Positions 52,992 to 62,203 of a stretch of 64,000 bases of DNA are shown piece after piece. A program made the position numbers and the translations under genes. The stretch is from Oscillospiraceae bacterium (GTDB lineage Bacteria; Bacillota; Clostridia; Oscillospirales; CAG-272): contig SVRM01000003.1 in assembly GCA_015064785.1 (NCBI GenBank), positions 1-64,000 of the forward strand, given 5' to 3'. The notes beneath the pieces were generated by a model that was given only the letters and a program-made list of their open reading frames with translations, had not been told where the DNA came from and searched no databases. Position 1 is the first letter of the stretch, and each line of letters begins with the position of its first letter.

Positions 52992-54944
52992 TTATCCTGT
53001 AATATGCTCATGACCCGCAATCCGATACCGTACAGAATCCACCGTTTCGGTATCTGCGCACACCTCCAGCACACGCATCGGTGCGCCGACCGTCACGCCG
53101 TCATCTTCCGTCAGACGGCAGACAGAAGCGGAGCAGTCCCCGTATGCACGCAGCGTAATCGCAAACTGCGTATCTTCCGTGACATGGGATACCGGTTCTG
53201 CCAGCGGCAGCAGGGTTCCCTCTTTGACAAAGACGGGGATCTCATCGGTCACAACGGTATGCCAGCCGCCGTCGTAACGTTTGCCGTCAAAGAAGCCGTA
53301 CCAGACACCGTGCGGCAGCCAGACGCGGCGTTCCCGCTCACCCGCGACCATCGGAGCGACAATCATGGCATCCCCGAACAGATACGCATCGTCACAGTCC
53401 CACGCCTCGCGCTCATCCTGATAGTCACAGACCAGCGCACGAACCGGCGGCTTACCGGTTGCGCGGTAATCGAAAAATGCGGTATACAGATATGGAATCA
53501 GCTGCATACGGACACGGAACAGACGGCGGATCTCATCGATGCAGTCAAATTCCTCCCACGGCATCCGGTCAAGATACCATGCATTGACGAGTGCCTGCAC
53601 GGAGAATACCACAGTCTGCACACGCCGGATCAGATCCTCGGCAGTTTTGCCCTCTCTGACCTCCGGCGCCCAGAGCAGTCCGGAAAAACCGGCATTGACG
53701 GTCCCGCGGATGAAATCCTTGTGCGCATACAGATCGGAATACAATACAAACGGATACGATGCGGCAAGCGCACCCATGTTGCGCACCTCCGACCAGGTCC
53801 GCCGCTCGCCAAGTGCGCCGAGCAGCGTCTTTGCATACAGAAGCCCGAACAGATTATGATACTGCTCGCCATCCATACCGGACGGGAATTCTTCACAATC
53901 CGGGAAGGTCCAGCCGCCGGTATAGTCGGAGCCGTCGCATTCATCGAGCTTGAAGCCGGTGATGCCCATATCGCAAAGCGTCTTCTGGTGTGCGGCAAAA
54001 ATCTCCTGCGCTTCGGGCAGTGTGAAATCCGGAACCAGACCGCGGTTGAACACCTCATAGCTTCCTGCATACGGCTTGAGCGCTTCATAAACAGGTGCTG
54101 TCGGATTGGTAAAGGCATGTTCCCACAGATTGACATGGAAGCCCATCTCAACAAGCGACGACACCGTTTCCTCCGGATGCGGGAATCTGCCCTCTCTGTC
54201 CCACAGATATGAGCAGGAATACGCGCAGGTCTGCCATCCCGGCTCCAGACCGAGAATGTCACACGGAATATCATATTCCCGGAAGCGGCGCGCAATATCC
54301 AGCACCTGCTCCTCGTTGAACTTGCCGCAGCAGCGATAAAAGCCGCCGAGACCCCACAGCGGAGGCATACAGCCGCCGCCGGAGAACATGTTGTATTGCG
54401 AAACAAGATCAAGAATCGATTTCCCGGTGAAATAATACACATCCACGCCGGGAGCAAACGGGATTTCGATCGTCATGACAGTATCGGCACCGGCACTGAC
54501 CGCGGCATACAGCGCCTCAGTCGTCAGTGCAACCTCGCGGCGCTCTGCGGCGGCATCGGCATGGGCACCGGTATCGCGGCGCTTGCACTTGCCGTTGTAG
54601 AACGACACATACCGTGCCGTGTCGACAAACAGTCCCCAACCGGAAGTGGTGACAAAGAACGGTACCGGTGCATGGGAGTCGCCGCTGTCAGACAGAGGAT
54701 CGGCATTGGATCGAATCGTCTTCTTCTTGCCGCGCTGCTGAAAACCGCGCAGCTGCAAACCGAAGCCGTAAACGCCGGCATCGCCATCGATGGGCATGGT
54801 CAGACAGACGCCGCGGCGTGTCATCTTTCCGTCGATGGTGATCCCCGCAGGAAGACCATCGATGACCTCACATAACGGTTTCGGCGCAAAGCGTGTCGGT
54901 ACAAATTCCTCCGGCGTACCAAACCGGATCTTATAGATGCTCAT
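52992..54944 (-). CDS. GH31 alpha-glycosidase
   Basis: A 650-residue GH31 enzyme without signal peptide. N-terminal beta domain (1-165), then the barrel: MPPLWGLGGFYRCCGKFNEE, DILGLEPGWQT, VNLWEHAFTNP, the nucleophile block GFKLDECDGSDYTGG (Asp in KLDE), and GFSGLLWAPEVREG at the place of the acid/base residue, where most GH31 enzymes have W-x-x-D. Family members with this pattern act on unusual alpha-glycosides, and the substrate is open. The start ATG at 54944 is only three bases after the upstream stop codon and lacks a clear ribosome binding site, so it probably relies on coupling. Second gene behind a sugar-binding lipoprotein. Confidence 0.9.
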   Translation of the reverse strand: MSIYKIRFGTPEEFVPTRFAPKPLCEVIDGLPAGITIDGKMTRRGVCLTMPIDGDAGVYGFGLQLRGFQQRGKKKTIRSNADPLSDSGDSHAPVPFFVTTSGWGLFVDTARYVSFYNGKCKRRDTGAHADAAAERREVALTTEALYAAVSAGADTVMTIEIPFAPGVDVYYFTGKSILDLVSQYNMFSGGGCMPPLWGLGGFYRCCGKFNEEQVLDIARRFREYDIPCDILGLEPGWQTCAYSCSYLWDREGRFPHPEETVSSLVEMGFHVNLWEHAFTNPTAPVYEALKPYAGSYEVFNRGLVPDFTLPEAQEIFAAHQKTLCDMGITGFKLDECDGSDYTGGWTFPDCEEFPSGMDGEQYHNLFGLLYAKTLLGALGERRTWSEVRNMGALAASYPFVLYSDLYAHKDFIRGTVNAGFSGLLWAPEVREGKTAEDLIRRVQTVVFSVQALVNAWYLDRMPWEEFDCIDEIRRLFRVRMQLIPYLYTAFFDYRATGKPPVRALVCDYQDEREAWDCDDAYLFGDAMIVAPMVAGERERRVWLPHGVWYGFFDGKRYDGGWHTVVTDEIPVFVKEGTLLPLAEPVSHVTEDTQFAITLRAYGDCSASVCRLTEDDGVTVGAPMRVLEVCADTETVDSVRYRIAGHEHITG

Positions 54945-54947
54945 AGA

Positions 54948-56429
54948 TCAATCATCGTTTGACATATAGAAGTCCAGCGTTTCCTGCATTGCCGCCTCAC
55001 ATGCTTTTTCCTTGGAATCCCAGACAGTGGCAAAGGACTTTTCGTTGGTTGCAATGACTTCCAGCTGTGCCTTGATTGCACCCCAGTTGAAAACGAAGCC
55101 GAGGTCGTAACGCTTGGTGGAGAAGATGATGTCGAGCATGTCGCCGGATTCGTTGTCACGTGCCATCTTGGTGTACAGGTTGAGGTCATAGTATGCCTTT
55201 GTGACAGTATCGCGGGATTCATATGCCAGTGCTTCCAGCAGATGGCAGGTCATGTCGAGGTTTTCCACGTTGGTGGTCGGGACACAGATACCGGGTGCAA
55301 CGTGCGTTGCGATCAGATGGTAGTAGTCCTCCTGATTTTCGTCATACAGCGGATACGGCAGAATACCGAAGTCGTGTTCCATGTTGCGGTAGTAAATGAT
55401 ATCGTAGATGGAACCGGGGCGGAACAGATTGCGGTTTTCCATGAAGACCTTGTCAATCGTGGTCCAGGTTTCGGAACACTTGGATGCCCAGAGCATATTT
55501 TCGGTATCGTTGAAGTATTCCTTCAGATTTTCACAGACATCAAAGGTACGCTGGGATTCTACCGTGAAATGCGGTACACCTTCATCGTCCAGCGTAACGA
55601 GGTTGTTGCCGCAGGTGAAGTAGAACAGGAAGGTCATACCGCCGTCGGAGAGAATACCGAACTGGTCGTTTTCATCGCGGACACCGTCACCGTTGAGGTC
55701 CTGTGCGACCTGCTTGCCGAGGGTCTGCATCTGTTCCATGGTCCAGGTCTTGTCACGCGCCATCTGATAAACGTCCGGAACGTCATAATCGGCCGCAACC
55801 TTCTTGTTGAAATAGACACAGTAGTTCAATTCTTCGTCGTAAACGGAGATATCACCGGTCATGACATAAATCTTGTCAAACATTGCAAGGTCACGCTGAA
55901 TGGCCTGATCCCACCACGGAGCGTCCATCTTGACCGACGGCAGCTCATACCAGTTCAAGAACATGCCCTCCATCGCCATCGACATAGCATCATTGATGTA
56001 CAGCTCCATGATTTCAAAATCATCGGAGCCGGCAGAAATGGAGTTGCGTGCGGTTGTTGCCGGTGCGGAATCATTGGTAACCACGATCTCGCAGTTATAG
56101 CGTTCTTCAATCATCAGATTGCGGGCACGGATGGCATCGTTGATCAGCTCGCCGGCCATCGTCTCGTCATAATAAAAGTCATACTGATGAATACAGTCAA
56201 TGCCCAGCTCATAACCGAGAATGCGCAGCTTATCACCGCCGAAGTCTGCCTCCGGCAGATCGAGTGCAGGTCTGTCATCGGTTTCGGCATTCGATTCCAC
56301 TGCGGTATCGGCAGGGGTTGTACCGGCTGTGGTATCCACAGCAGAACCGCCGTCACCGCCGCAGGATGCAGCCGTTCCCATCACCGTACAAAGCAGCAAA
56401 AATGCGGGAAGTATTCTCTTGAAATTCAT
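54948..56429 (-). CDS. ABC transporter substrate-binding lipoprotein (sugar type)
   Basis: A 493-residue extracellular solute-binding protein. The signal peptide ends in the lipobox TAASC (Cys23), followed by a Gly/Thr/Asp-rich linker to about residue 58 and the two-lobed binding fold (IRARNLMIEERYNCEIVV, MAMEGMFLNWYELPSV, FNKKVAADYDVPDVYQMARD). Such proteins deliver oligosaccharides to a permease, but no permease or ATPase gene is in the window. The downstream GH31 gene suggests an alpha-linked sugar. Start ATG at 56429 follows GGAGGATTATGAC. Its promoter overlaps the end of the glycyl radical enzyme gene. Confidence 0.9.
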   Translation of the reverse strand: MNFKRILPAFLLLCTVMGTAASCGGDGGSAVDTTAGTTPADTAVESNAETDDRPALDLPEADFGGDKLRILGYELGIDCIHQYDFYYDETMAGELINDAIRARNLMIEERYNCEIVVTNDSAPATTARNSISAGSDDFEIMELYINDAMSMAMEGMFLNWYELPSVKMDAPWWDQAIQRDLAMFDKIYVMTGDISVYDEELNYCVYFNKKVAADYDVPDVYQMARDKTWTMEQMQTLGKQVAQDLNGDGVRDENDQFGILSDGGMTFLFYFTCGNNLVTLDDEGVPHFTVESQRTFDVCENLKEYFNDTENMLWASKCSETWTTIDKVFMENRNLFRPGSIYDIIYYRNMEHDFGILPYPLYDENQEDYYHLIATHVAPGICVPTTNVENLDMTCHLLEALAYESRDTVTKAYYDLNLYTKMARDNESGDMLDIIFSTKRYDLGFVFNWGAIKAQLEVIATNEKSFATVWDSKEKACEAAMQETLDFYMSNDD

Positions 56430-56452
56430 GTCATAATCCTCCGGATATTGTT

Positions 56453-56482
56453 ATTATAGTATGATATTTATTTTCTGATCAA
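56453..56482 (-). promoter_or_regulatory. Promoter of the SBP-GH31 operon
   Basis: TTGATC (56477-56482) and TATAAT (56453-56458), 18 bp apart on the minus strand; it overlaps the stop codon of the upstream gene. Confidence 0.65.
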
Positions 56483-58629
56483 TAATGCTCTGTCCGCGCA
56501 AGAATATCCTCCTGCACCGCACGGTCGAGCTTCGTATAGTACGCCGAAAATCCCGACACACGGACAACCAGAGACGCATAGTTCTCCGGATGCGCCTGTG
56601 CATCACGCAGGGTATCCTTGGAAACACAGTTGATTTGCAATTCCTGTCCGCCCATTAAGAAATACGAGCGGATCACGGCACCGAGCTTGGCGCGCTTTTC
56701 GGCATTCCCAAACATATCAGGCGTATATTTCTGATTGACAACGGTACCGCAGGCAACGCGCGTGTAGTCGGGCTTGCACAGTGACAGTGCCGATGCCGTG
56801 GGACCCGAGCGGTCCATGCCGCGCATCGGAGATGCCGCATCGGAAACAGGCAATCCCGCGCCGCGTCCGTCGGGTGTAGCTCCGACCTCACGTCCTGCGC
56901 TGATGTTCTGCGTATTGGATGCGATGGCAATGTAGTATCTGCCGCCGTCAGGCGTGCGGTACGAATCGAACAGATCCGCCTGTGCATCGACAAACCAGAT
57001 GGCGTATTTGTCCGCAATGTCATCGTTGTTGCCGTACTTCGGCGCGTCGATCAGCTTCTTGCGCAGGTCGTCATACCCTTCAAAGTTCGCCGCAAGTGCA
57101 TCACGCAGTTCTCCGAGCGTGAGAACCTTGTCGCGGTAGACCAGCGTTTCAATCGCTGCAAGGGAATCCGCGACTGTAGCAATGCCCATACCGCAGGCAC
57201 CGTGTGCTGTGGGATACTTCGCACCGCCGCGGTTGATATCGATCCCGCGCTCGATGCAGTCATCACAGAAGCAGGAAAGGAACGGCGACTGGTGGTTGAT
57301 CGAATCGGCAACCGTATTGACACGGTTGAAACTCTCGACATAATTCTTCGCGCCGACGCGCAGCTGTGCCGTGAACGCTTCCATGAAGTCATCCATTGTC
57401 GCAAACGAATCGGGATCCCCCGTTTCGATGCCGCGCTTGACGCCGTCGAGCAGAGAGCAGCCGTTGTTGAGTGCATATTCGAGATACACAGGCGTATTGA
57501 AGCGTCCGTCGGACCACGGCGGCTGCTTGCCCTGAATGAAGTTCTCAATACAGCCGACCATACAGTAGTCGCGGCAGTCCTCAATGGAATATCCCATACG
57601 GTGAAGTGCCGGGATGTTGACGTCGTCGTTCATCAGCGCAGGATAGCCGAGTCCCGTGCCGATGACCTCCAGACACGCATCGAGAAACTCCTTCGGCGTA
57701 TCTTTATGAATTCTCGCCGACAGATTCGGGCCGGGAATGAAGCACCGTCTGACCGCGCGGAGAATACAGAACGACAGCGCATTGGTCGCATCCGATCCGT
57801 CTTCCGGTTTGACACCGCCGATGGCAATGTTGGAGACATCGTCACCGCCGCCAAGCGATCTGCGCTCACCGATCTTGATGAAAACCGATGCCAGATCGTC
57901 GGTTGCTTCTTCCTCGGTCAGAACACCGGACGCAATGTCGCGCGCAAAGAACGGATACAGATACTGATCAAGCCGTCCGAACGCCATGGCATATCTGCCC
58001 TCATAGGCAAACGCAATGTAGGTAAACCACACCAGCTGCAGCGCATCCGCAAAGGACTGCGGCACATCGTGCGCAATCCTGCGGCACCGTGCGGCAATGC
58101 CGGCAAACCGGAGCTTGTCATCCCCGTCTGCGGCAAGTGCTTTCTTTTCCGCTTCCCCGGCATAACCGAGAATCATTTCAGCAAAGCCCTCCATGGCAAT
58201 CCGCGCCGCGCGCAGAAAGGATGTCTTTTCCGCATCATCGGCATAACGGACAAGGGACGCATCGATGTCCTCCAAGGTTCCGCCGATACCGCGCGTCAGA
58301 AAATGTGAATAATTTGCGCCATAATGGTCAGAATTGGTATGAAAGCCTCTTTCCGGATACGGCGCACAAATGGCACGTGCCGCCTCCGCAGCTTCTGCCG
58401 ACACCTCGGCATACATGCCGCGCTGAGAACCGGCAAACCGGTCGTTATCGTAAAGATGCTTTCTGTGGGACACAAACAGCGACCGGATGGCATAAGCACG
58501 GGCGATGACATTTTCATCCTCCGCATGGGCAGAATATCCCTCCGCACGGTAAACCTGCGCAGCATATCTGCCGACTGCCGGTGCCTGCATTTCCATCTTC
58601 AGCGCTGCAAGGTCAAACTGCATTTGCAT
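56479..58629 (-). CDS. Glycyl radical enzyme of unassigned substrate
   Basis: A 716-residue glycyl radical enzyme of the pyruvate formate-lyase superfamily. The C-terminal radical loop is VVRVSGFSAYYTKL with the radical Gly at residue 693. The active-site block is YCMVGCIENF, with catalytic Cys360 followed by Glu362, the G-C-x-E pattern of dehydratase and C-N or C-O lyase branches rather than the Cys-Cys pair of pyruvate formate-lyase. Start ATG at 58629 follows TTGGAGGATTATC. It needs a radical SAM activase, but none is encoded nearby. Neighbours are a sugar-binding protein and GH31. Substrate is unknown. Confidence 0.9.
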   Translation of the reverse strand: MQMQFDLAALKMEMQAPAVGRYAAQVYRAEGYSAHAEDENVIARAYAIRSLFVSHRKHLYDNDRFAGSQRGMYAEVSAEAAEAARAICAPYPERGFHTNSDHYGANYSHFLTRGIGGTLEDIDASLVRYADDAEKTSFLRAARIAMEGFAEMILGYAGEAEKKALAADGDDKLRFAGIAARCRRIAHDVPQSFADALQLVWFTYIAFAYEGRYAMAFGRLDQYLYPFFARDIASGVLTEEEATDDLASVFIKIGERRSLGGGDDVSNIAIGGVKPEDGSDATNALSFCILRAVRRCFIPGPNLSARIHKDTPKEFLDACLEVIGTGLGYPALMNDDVNIPALHRMGYSIEDCRDYCMVGCIENFIQGKQPPWSDGRFNTPVYLEYALNNGCSLLDGVKRGIETGDPDSFATMDDFMEAFTAQLRVGAKNYVESFNRVNTVADSINHQSPFLSCFCDDCIERGIDINRGGAKYPTAHGACGMGIATVADSLAAIETLVYRDKVLTLGELRDALAANFEGYDDLRKKLIDAPKYGNNDDIADKYAIWFVDAQADLFDSYRTPDGGRYYIAIASNTQNISAGREVGATPDGRGAGLPVSDAASPMRGMDRSGPTASALSLCKPDYTRVACGTVVNQKYTPDMFGNAEKRAKLGAVIRSYFLMGGQELQINCVSKDTLRDAQAHPENYASLVVRVSGFSAYYTKLDRAVQEDILARTEHY

Positions 58630-58692
58630 GATAATCCTCCAATCCCCATGTTCCGCTTTTGCGGAAACAGCAATCGTAATCATGATAAAGTT

Positions 58693-58721
58693 AGTATATC
58701 ATATTCCGCAGAACTTGTCCA
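58693..58721 (-). promoter_or_regulatory. Promoter of the glycyl radical enzyme gene
   Basis: TGGACA (58716-58721) and TATACT (58693-58698), 17 bp apart on the minus strand. Confidence 0.65.
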
Positions 58722-58789
58722 TACGATTTTGCAAAAAATTTGTTTTTCTTTTGAATTTTTCCCTGAATATAAGGAAAGGAATCTCTGTC

Positions 58790-61309
58790 ATGTCGGTTTC
58801 GAAACTCAGCAACACCACACTTCCCATTCTGCTCGCAGGCGGCGAGGGAACCCGTCTGCGTCCGATCACATCCGATCTTCCCAAACCGCTGATTCCGGTC
58901 GACGGCACACCTGCCATCTGCCGGATCCTCGACACACTCTCCGCGCTCGGTACCAATCGTGCCGTGGTTACCGTTCGATACCGTGCTGACGACATCATCG
59001 GACTGCTCGGCGACAGCTACGCCGGTATCCGCCTGTACTATTCCCGTGAAGATACCGCTCCGCGCGGAACTGCCGGCGGTGTGCGTGACGCATGGGACCG
59101 CTATGCCGATGATGCGGATACCGATGCACTGATCATCAGCGGCGACGCAGTCTTCACCTGCGATCTTGCCGCCTTTGCCGCATTTCATCGGGACAGAAAC
59201 GCCGACGCCTCCCTGCTGTGCGTACATGTTCCCGACCCCGGTGCGTTCGGTATTGTCAGTACCGACACGCACGGCCGCATTACCGGCTTTTCAGAAAAAC
59301 CGTGTGCCGCAGAAACGCTGTCCGACACCGTCAACACGGGCATTTACTGCCTGCGGCGCAGCTTTCTTGCGCAGATTCCAGCAGACGGCACACCGGATTT
59401 CGGACAGGATGTCTTCCCCGAGGCCCTGCGCGGAGGACTGGCATTGTATGCCTTTGAAAGCGACGATTATTGGTGCGATGTCGGTTCCTTTGCAGCTTAT
59501 CTTGCCTGCTCACTCGACATCAGTGCAGGCAAAATTCCAAACACCGCAACACCGCGGATGCGGACCGTGTACCCACCGCATATCACGGACTCCTCCGTCG
59601 GACAGGCTTGCTTTGTTCCGGCAACGGCATCGGTGCGCGGCAGTATCCTGTTTGACCGCGTCATCATCGGTGCAGGTGCATCTGTGACCGGTTCCATTCT
59701 GTGCGAAGGCGTCCGTGTCGGCGACGGCACAATCATCGATGCCGGATGTGTCATCGGCCGCGGCTGCATCATCGGTGACCATCAGCGCCTGCCGCGCGGA
59801 AGCAGATTGGAGCCGGGAACGCATCTGACGGAAGACCCGCTGACATCCGGCGGAACGCGCGGCGGCATCCATGCTGCAAGTGATGCGTTTGACGGCGGCG
59901 CGGCACTGTCGCCCTACCTGTCCGATGTCGGCTATGCGCTGTCAGTCAGCTGTCATCCGGAACCGGAAACTGCGGTCTGCTTTGCGCGTGCCCTTGCCGC
60001 CTTTGCGCAAAAAGAACACTGTGTGCTGTTTCTCTGCCGTGCCGAGGACACCCCAGCCCTTGGCTGTATCGAAGGGCTGATCGGCGAAACACTTGCCTGC
60101 ACTGTCCGCGGCACGCCGGATGCCGTTCCGGTATGCGGTGCAGACGGGGTACTGCCGCTGTCAGCTGCACGGATGCCCTCCCTGCCGATCCCGTTCAGCC
60201 ATGCGGAGTATCCTGGAGGCGTCTTCCGTGTGGTACTGCTGCGGCGCGGCGGCATTCCGTGTGCGGCGGTCTTTGACAATGCGGGACTGCACCCGACACG
60301 GCGCATCGAGCGGCTGCTCGACACCTGCTTTTCCGATGCACTGTCCTGGGTCCGCCGTCCGCAATACGCGGCATCTCCTTCTGTTTCCGCCGGGGTTCAG
60401 CCGATTCTGCGGCTTTCAGCGGAGGATCTGCTGTCGGCATACCTTGCCCGGTATGTATCGGACAGACTGTATGCATTCGACGGCAGTCCGTTCCTGTTCT
60501 CCTGCGGCACAACCCCGCAGGACCGCCTGCTTTCGCGCCTGCTGTGCAGCATGGGCGGTATAGAACGCGCCGCCGCACCGCTGCATTTTTCCGTACAGGC
60601 ACCATCGGAGGACAGCGGTGACATTCTCTGCCCGCTTCAAGTCACCGATCTGCAAAAGTCCCCGGCCGCCTCCTATTCCCACTGGACACTGCTGTCTCTG
60701 CTCGCTGCATACAGCCGTTCTGCACGCAGTACCGCGCATTTCTTTCCAACACCACGCACACCGGATCCCGACAGGACGGCACCGCTGTCCGTTCCCGTCT
60801 GCGCACCGGAGCATCTTCTGTCCGATTACCGGTATTCCAACACACCGGCAATCTCCGATCATGCCGCCGCAGATGATCCTGCCGTTCTTGCCCGGCAGTA
60901 TGCCGCGGCAGAAGCCGAAGATGCGGTTCTTCTGGCACGGGATATCGCCCTTTTGTGTTCGTCACACGCGCAGTCCATCGGAAATCTTCTGCGTACCGTG
61001 TCATCCGGCGCAGAACAGCCGACGACCTGCCGCCGCCACGGCTTTGCGGTATCGCATACCGATCCTGCACATCCGCTGACCCTGTCCGCACCGCTGTCGG
61101 CACTGACCCGAAGCACGGCGGATGAGGCGTTTCATCCTGCGGTGGAGGGCGTTCTGTACCGGCGGAACAGCGGCACCGTCCGCATCGTCGCCACACGGGA
61201 CCACAATTTCCGCATCATCGCCGATGCCTATACAGCAGAAGCGGCAGAGGAGCTGTTCCGCTTTGCCAAAGATCGGCTTTTGTGTACGGTGATCTCCGAT
61301 CAGAAATAA
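58790..61309 (+). CDS. Sugar nucleotidyltransferase fused to a degenerate phosphomannomutase domain
   Basis: An 839-residue protein. Residues 10-240 are a nucleotidyltransferase (LLAGGEGTRLRPITSDLPKP, ISGDAVFTCDL, DYWCDVGSF), residues 255-355 a left-handed beta-helix (FVPATASVRGSILFDRVIIG), and the rest has the place and length of a phosphomannomutase. Its active-serine loop (T-A-S-H-N-P) and metal loop (D-x-D-x-D-R) are not found, while the last 50 residues still resemble domain IV (TVRIVATRDHNFRIIADAYT, where R-P-S-G-T-E-P is expected). It likely makes a nucleotide-activated sugar, with the mutase half inactive or re-purposed. Start ATG at 58790 follows AAGGAAAGGA. Confidence 0.85.
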   Translation: MSVSKLSNTTLPILLAGGEGTRLRPITSDLPKPLIPVDGTPAICRILDTLSALGTNRAVVTVRYRADDIIGLLGDSYAGIRLYYSREDTAPRGTAGGVRDAWDRYADDADTDALIISGDAVFTCDLAAFAAFHRDRNADASLLCVHVPDPGAFGIVSTDTHGRITGFSEKPCAAETLSDTVNTGIYCLRRSFLAQIPADGTPDFGQDVFPEALRGGLALYAFESDDYWCDVGSFAAYLACSLDISAGKIPNTATPRMRTVYPPHITDSSVGQACFVPATASVRGSILFDRVIIGAGASVTGSILCEGVRVGDGTIIDAGCVIGRGCIIGDHQRLPRGSRLEPGTHLTEDPLTSGGTRGGIHAASDAFDGGAALSPYLSDVGYALSVSCHPEPETAVCFARALAAFAQKEHCVLFLCRAEDTPALGCIEGLIGETLACTVRGTPDAVPVCGADGVLPLSAARMPSLPIPFSHAEYPGGVFRVVLLRRGGIPCAAVFDNAGLHPTRRIERLLDTCFSDALSWVRRPQYAASPSVSAGVQPILRLSAEDLLSAYLARYVSDRLYAFDGSPFLFSCGTTPQDRLLSRLLCSMGGIERAAAPLHFSVQAPSEDSGDILCPLQVTDLQKSPAASYSHWTLLSLLAAYSRSARSTAHFFPTPRTPDPDRTAPLSVPVCAPEHLLSDYRYSNTPAISDHAAADDPAVLARQYAAAEAEDAVLLARDIALLCSSHAQSIGNLLRTVSSGAEQPTTCRRHGFAVSHTDPAHPLTLSAPLSALTRSTADEAFHPAVEGVLYRRNSGTVRIVATRDHNFRIIADAYTAEAAEELFRFAKDRLLCTVISDQK

Positions 61310-61315
61310 AAAAGC

Positions 61316-61363
61316 CCGACCGACGGCGTCTCCTCACGAGACAAACCGATCGGTCGGTTTTTC
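61316..61363 (+). terminator. Terminator of the nucleotidyltransferase gene
   Basis: CCGACCGA (61316-61323) pairs with TCGGTCGG (61350-61357), with an inner GTCTC/GAGAC stem, followed by TTTTTCTG. Confidence 0.85.
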
Positions 61364-61369
61364 TGTAGT

Positions 61370-62026
61370 TCACTCTGTAATATCGCGGAATTCTGTTTCG
61401 TAGGTACCGTCGTTGGCACGCTTCGGTGCGTCGTTTCCGAATCTGTGGAGGGTAACATGGAGTGCGTGCGATGTCCAGAACGCGCCAATCCCGTTGCACA
61501 GGATCAGAAATCCGCCCACACGCAGTGTCAGCTCCAGCGCATCAAACGGATGCAGCAGCATCAGAATTCCGCCGAGTACCGTCACCGCGCCGATGATGCA
61601 GGCAGAATAAAACATCCGCTTCTGTCTGCCGGCAGATGCCGCCTGCCGCTTGTTTGCCGCTGTATTCCGCACCGTCCGGTGCATCGCCGCAGCACAGCGG
61701 ATGCGGTCCACGCCGTCCATCAGGAAAAAGACACCGACAGCCATCGGCAGAAGGGAAAAAATGTTTTCCGGCTGAAAGAGAATATAACAGCCGATCAGAA
61801 TTGCTGCGGTGCCGAACAGAATCGCACCGATCCGGAAAAACTGTGCCGTCCGCAGTGCTGTCACCAGCTTCCATATGCCGTATGCAATGCACAGCAGACC
61901 CAAAATCAGCGACAGTGCGCCGACCACCAGTCCCGGGAAAAACAGAAAAACAGCGCCGATCAGAACACAGCACAGCACATACACCGCCGAGGATATCTGA
62001 TTGGTTTCTTCTTGATAATCGTGCAT
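61370..62026 (-). CDS. DUF308/HdeD-like membrane protein
   Basis: A 218-residue integral membrane protein with six hydrophobic helices in pairs, four before and two after a basic cytosolic loop (about 118-137, TVRNTAANKRQAASAGRQKR). The internal repeat (FFPGLVVGALSLILGLLCIA, PENIFSLLPMAVGVFFLMDG, HPFDALELTLRVGGFLILCN) is typical of DUF308/HdeD proteins. The E. coli homologue helps in acid resistance; the role here is unknown. Start ATG at 62026 was chosen over 62071 because it follows GGAGAGGGGGATTGCGGA. Confidence 0.85.
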   Translation of the reverse strand: MHDYQEETNQISSAVYVLCCVLIGAVFLFFPGLVVGALSLILGLLCIAYGIWKLVTALRTAQFFRIGAILFGTAAILIGCYILFQPENIFSLLPMAVGVFFLMDGVDRIRCAAAMHRTVRNTAANKRQAASAGRQKRMFYSACIIGAVTVLGGILMLLHPFDALELTLRVGGFLILCNGIGAFWTSHALHVTLHRFGNDAPKRANDGTYETEFRDITE

Positions 62027-62129
62027 TCCGCAATCCCCCTCTCCTGCATTTCTCACTATTATTATACGCAAAAATTATGAGCGAATCAGCGATACTTCGT
62101 GACAATTTTTTGAATTTCCTGTAAACATG

Positions 62130-62158
62130 TTGACTTTTCCGGAAATTCTCTTTATAAT
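62130..62158 (+). promoter_or_regulatory. Promoter of the amidase gene
   Basis: TTGACT (62130-62135) and TATAAT (62153-62158), 17 bp apart. Confidence 0.8.
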
Positions 62159-62203
62159 AAAAATGTCAGACCAGATTGTCATACCGACAAAGGAGGAAAA
62201 CCC

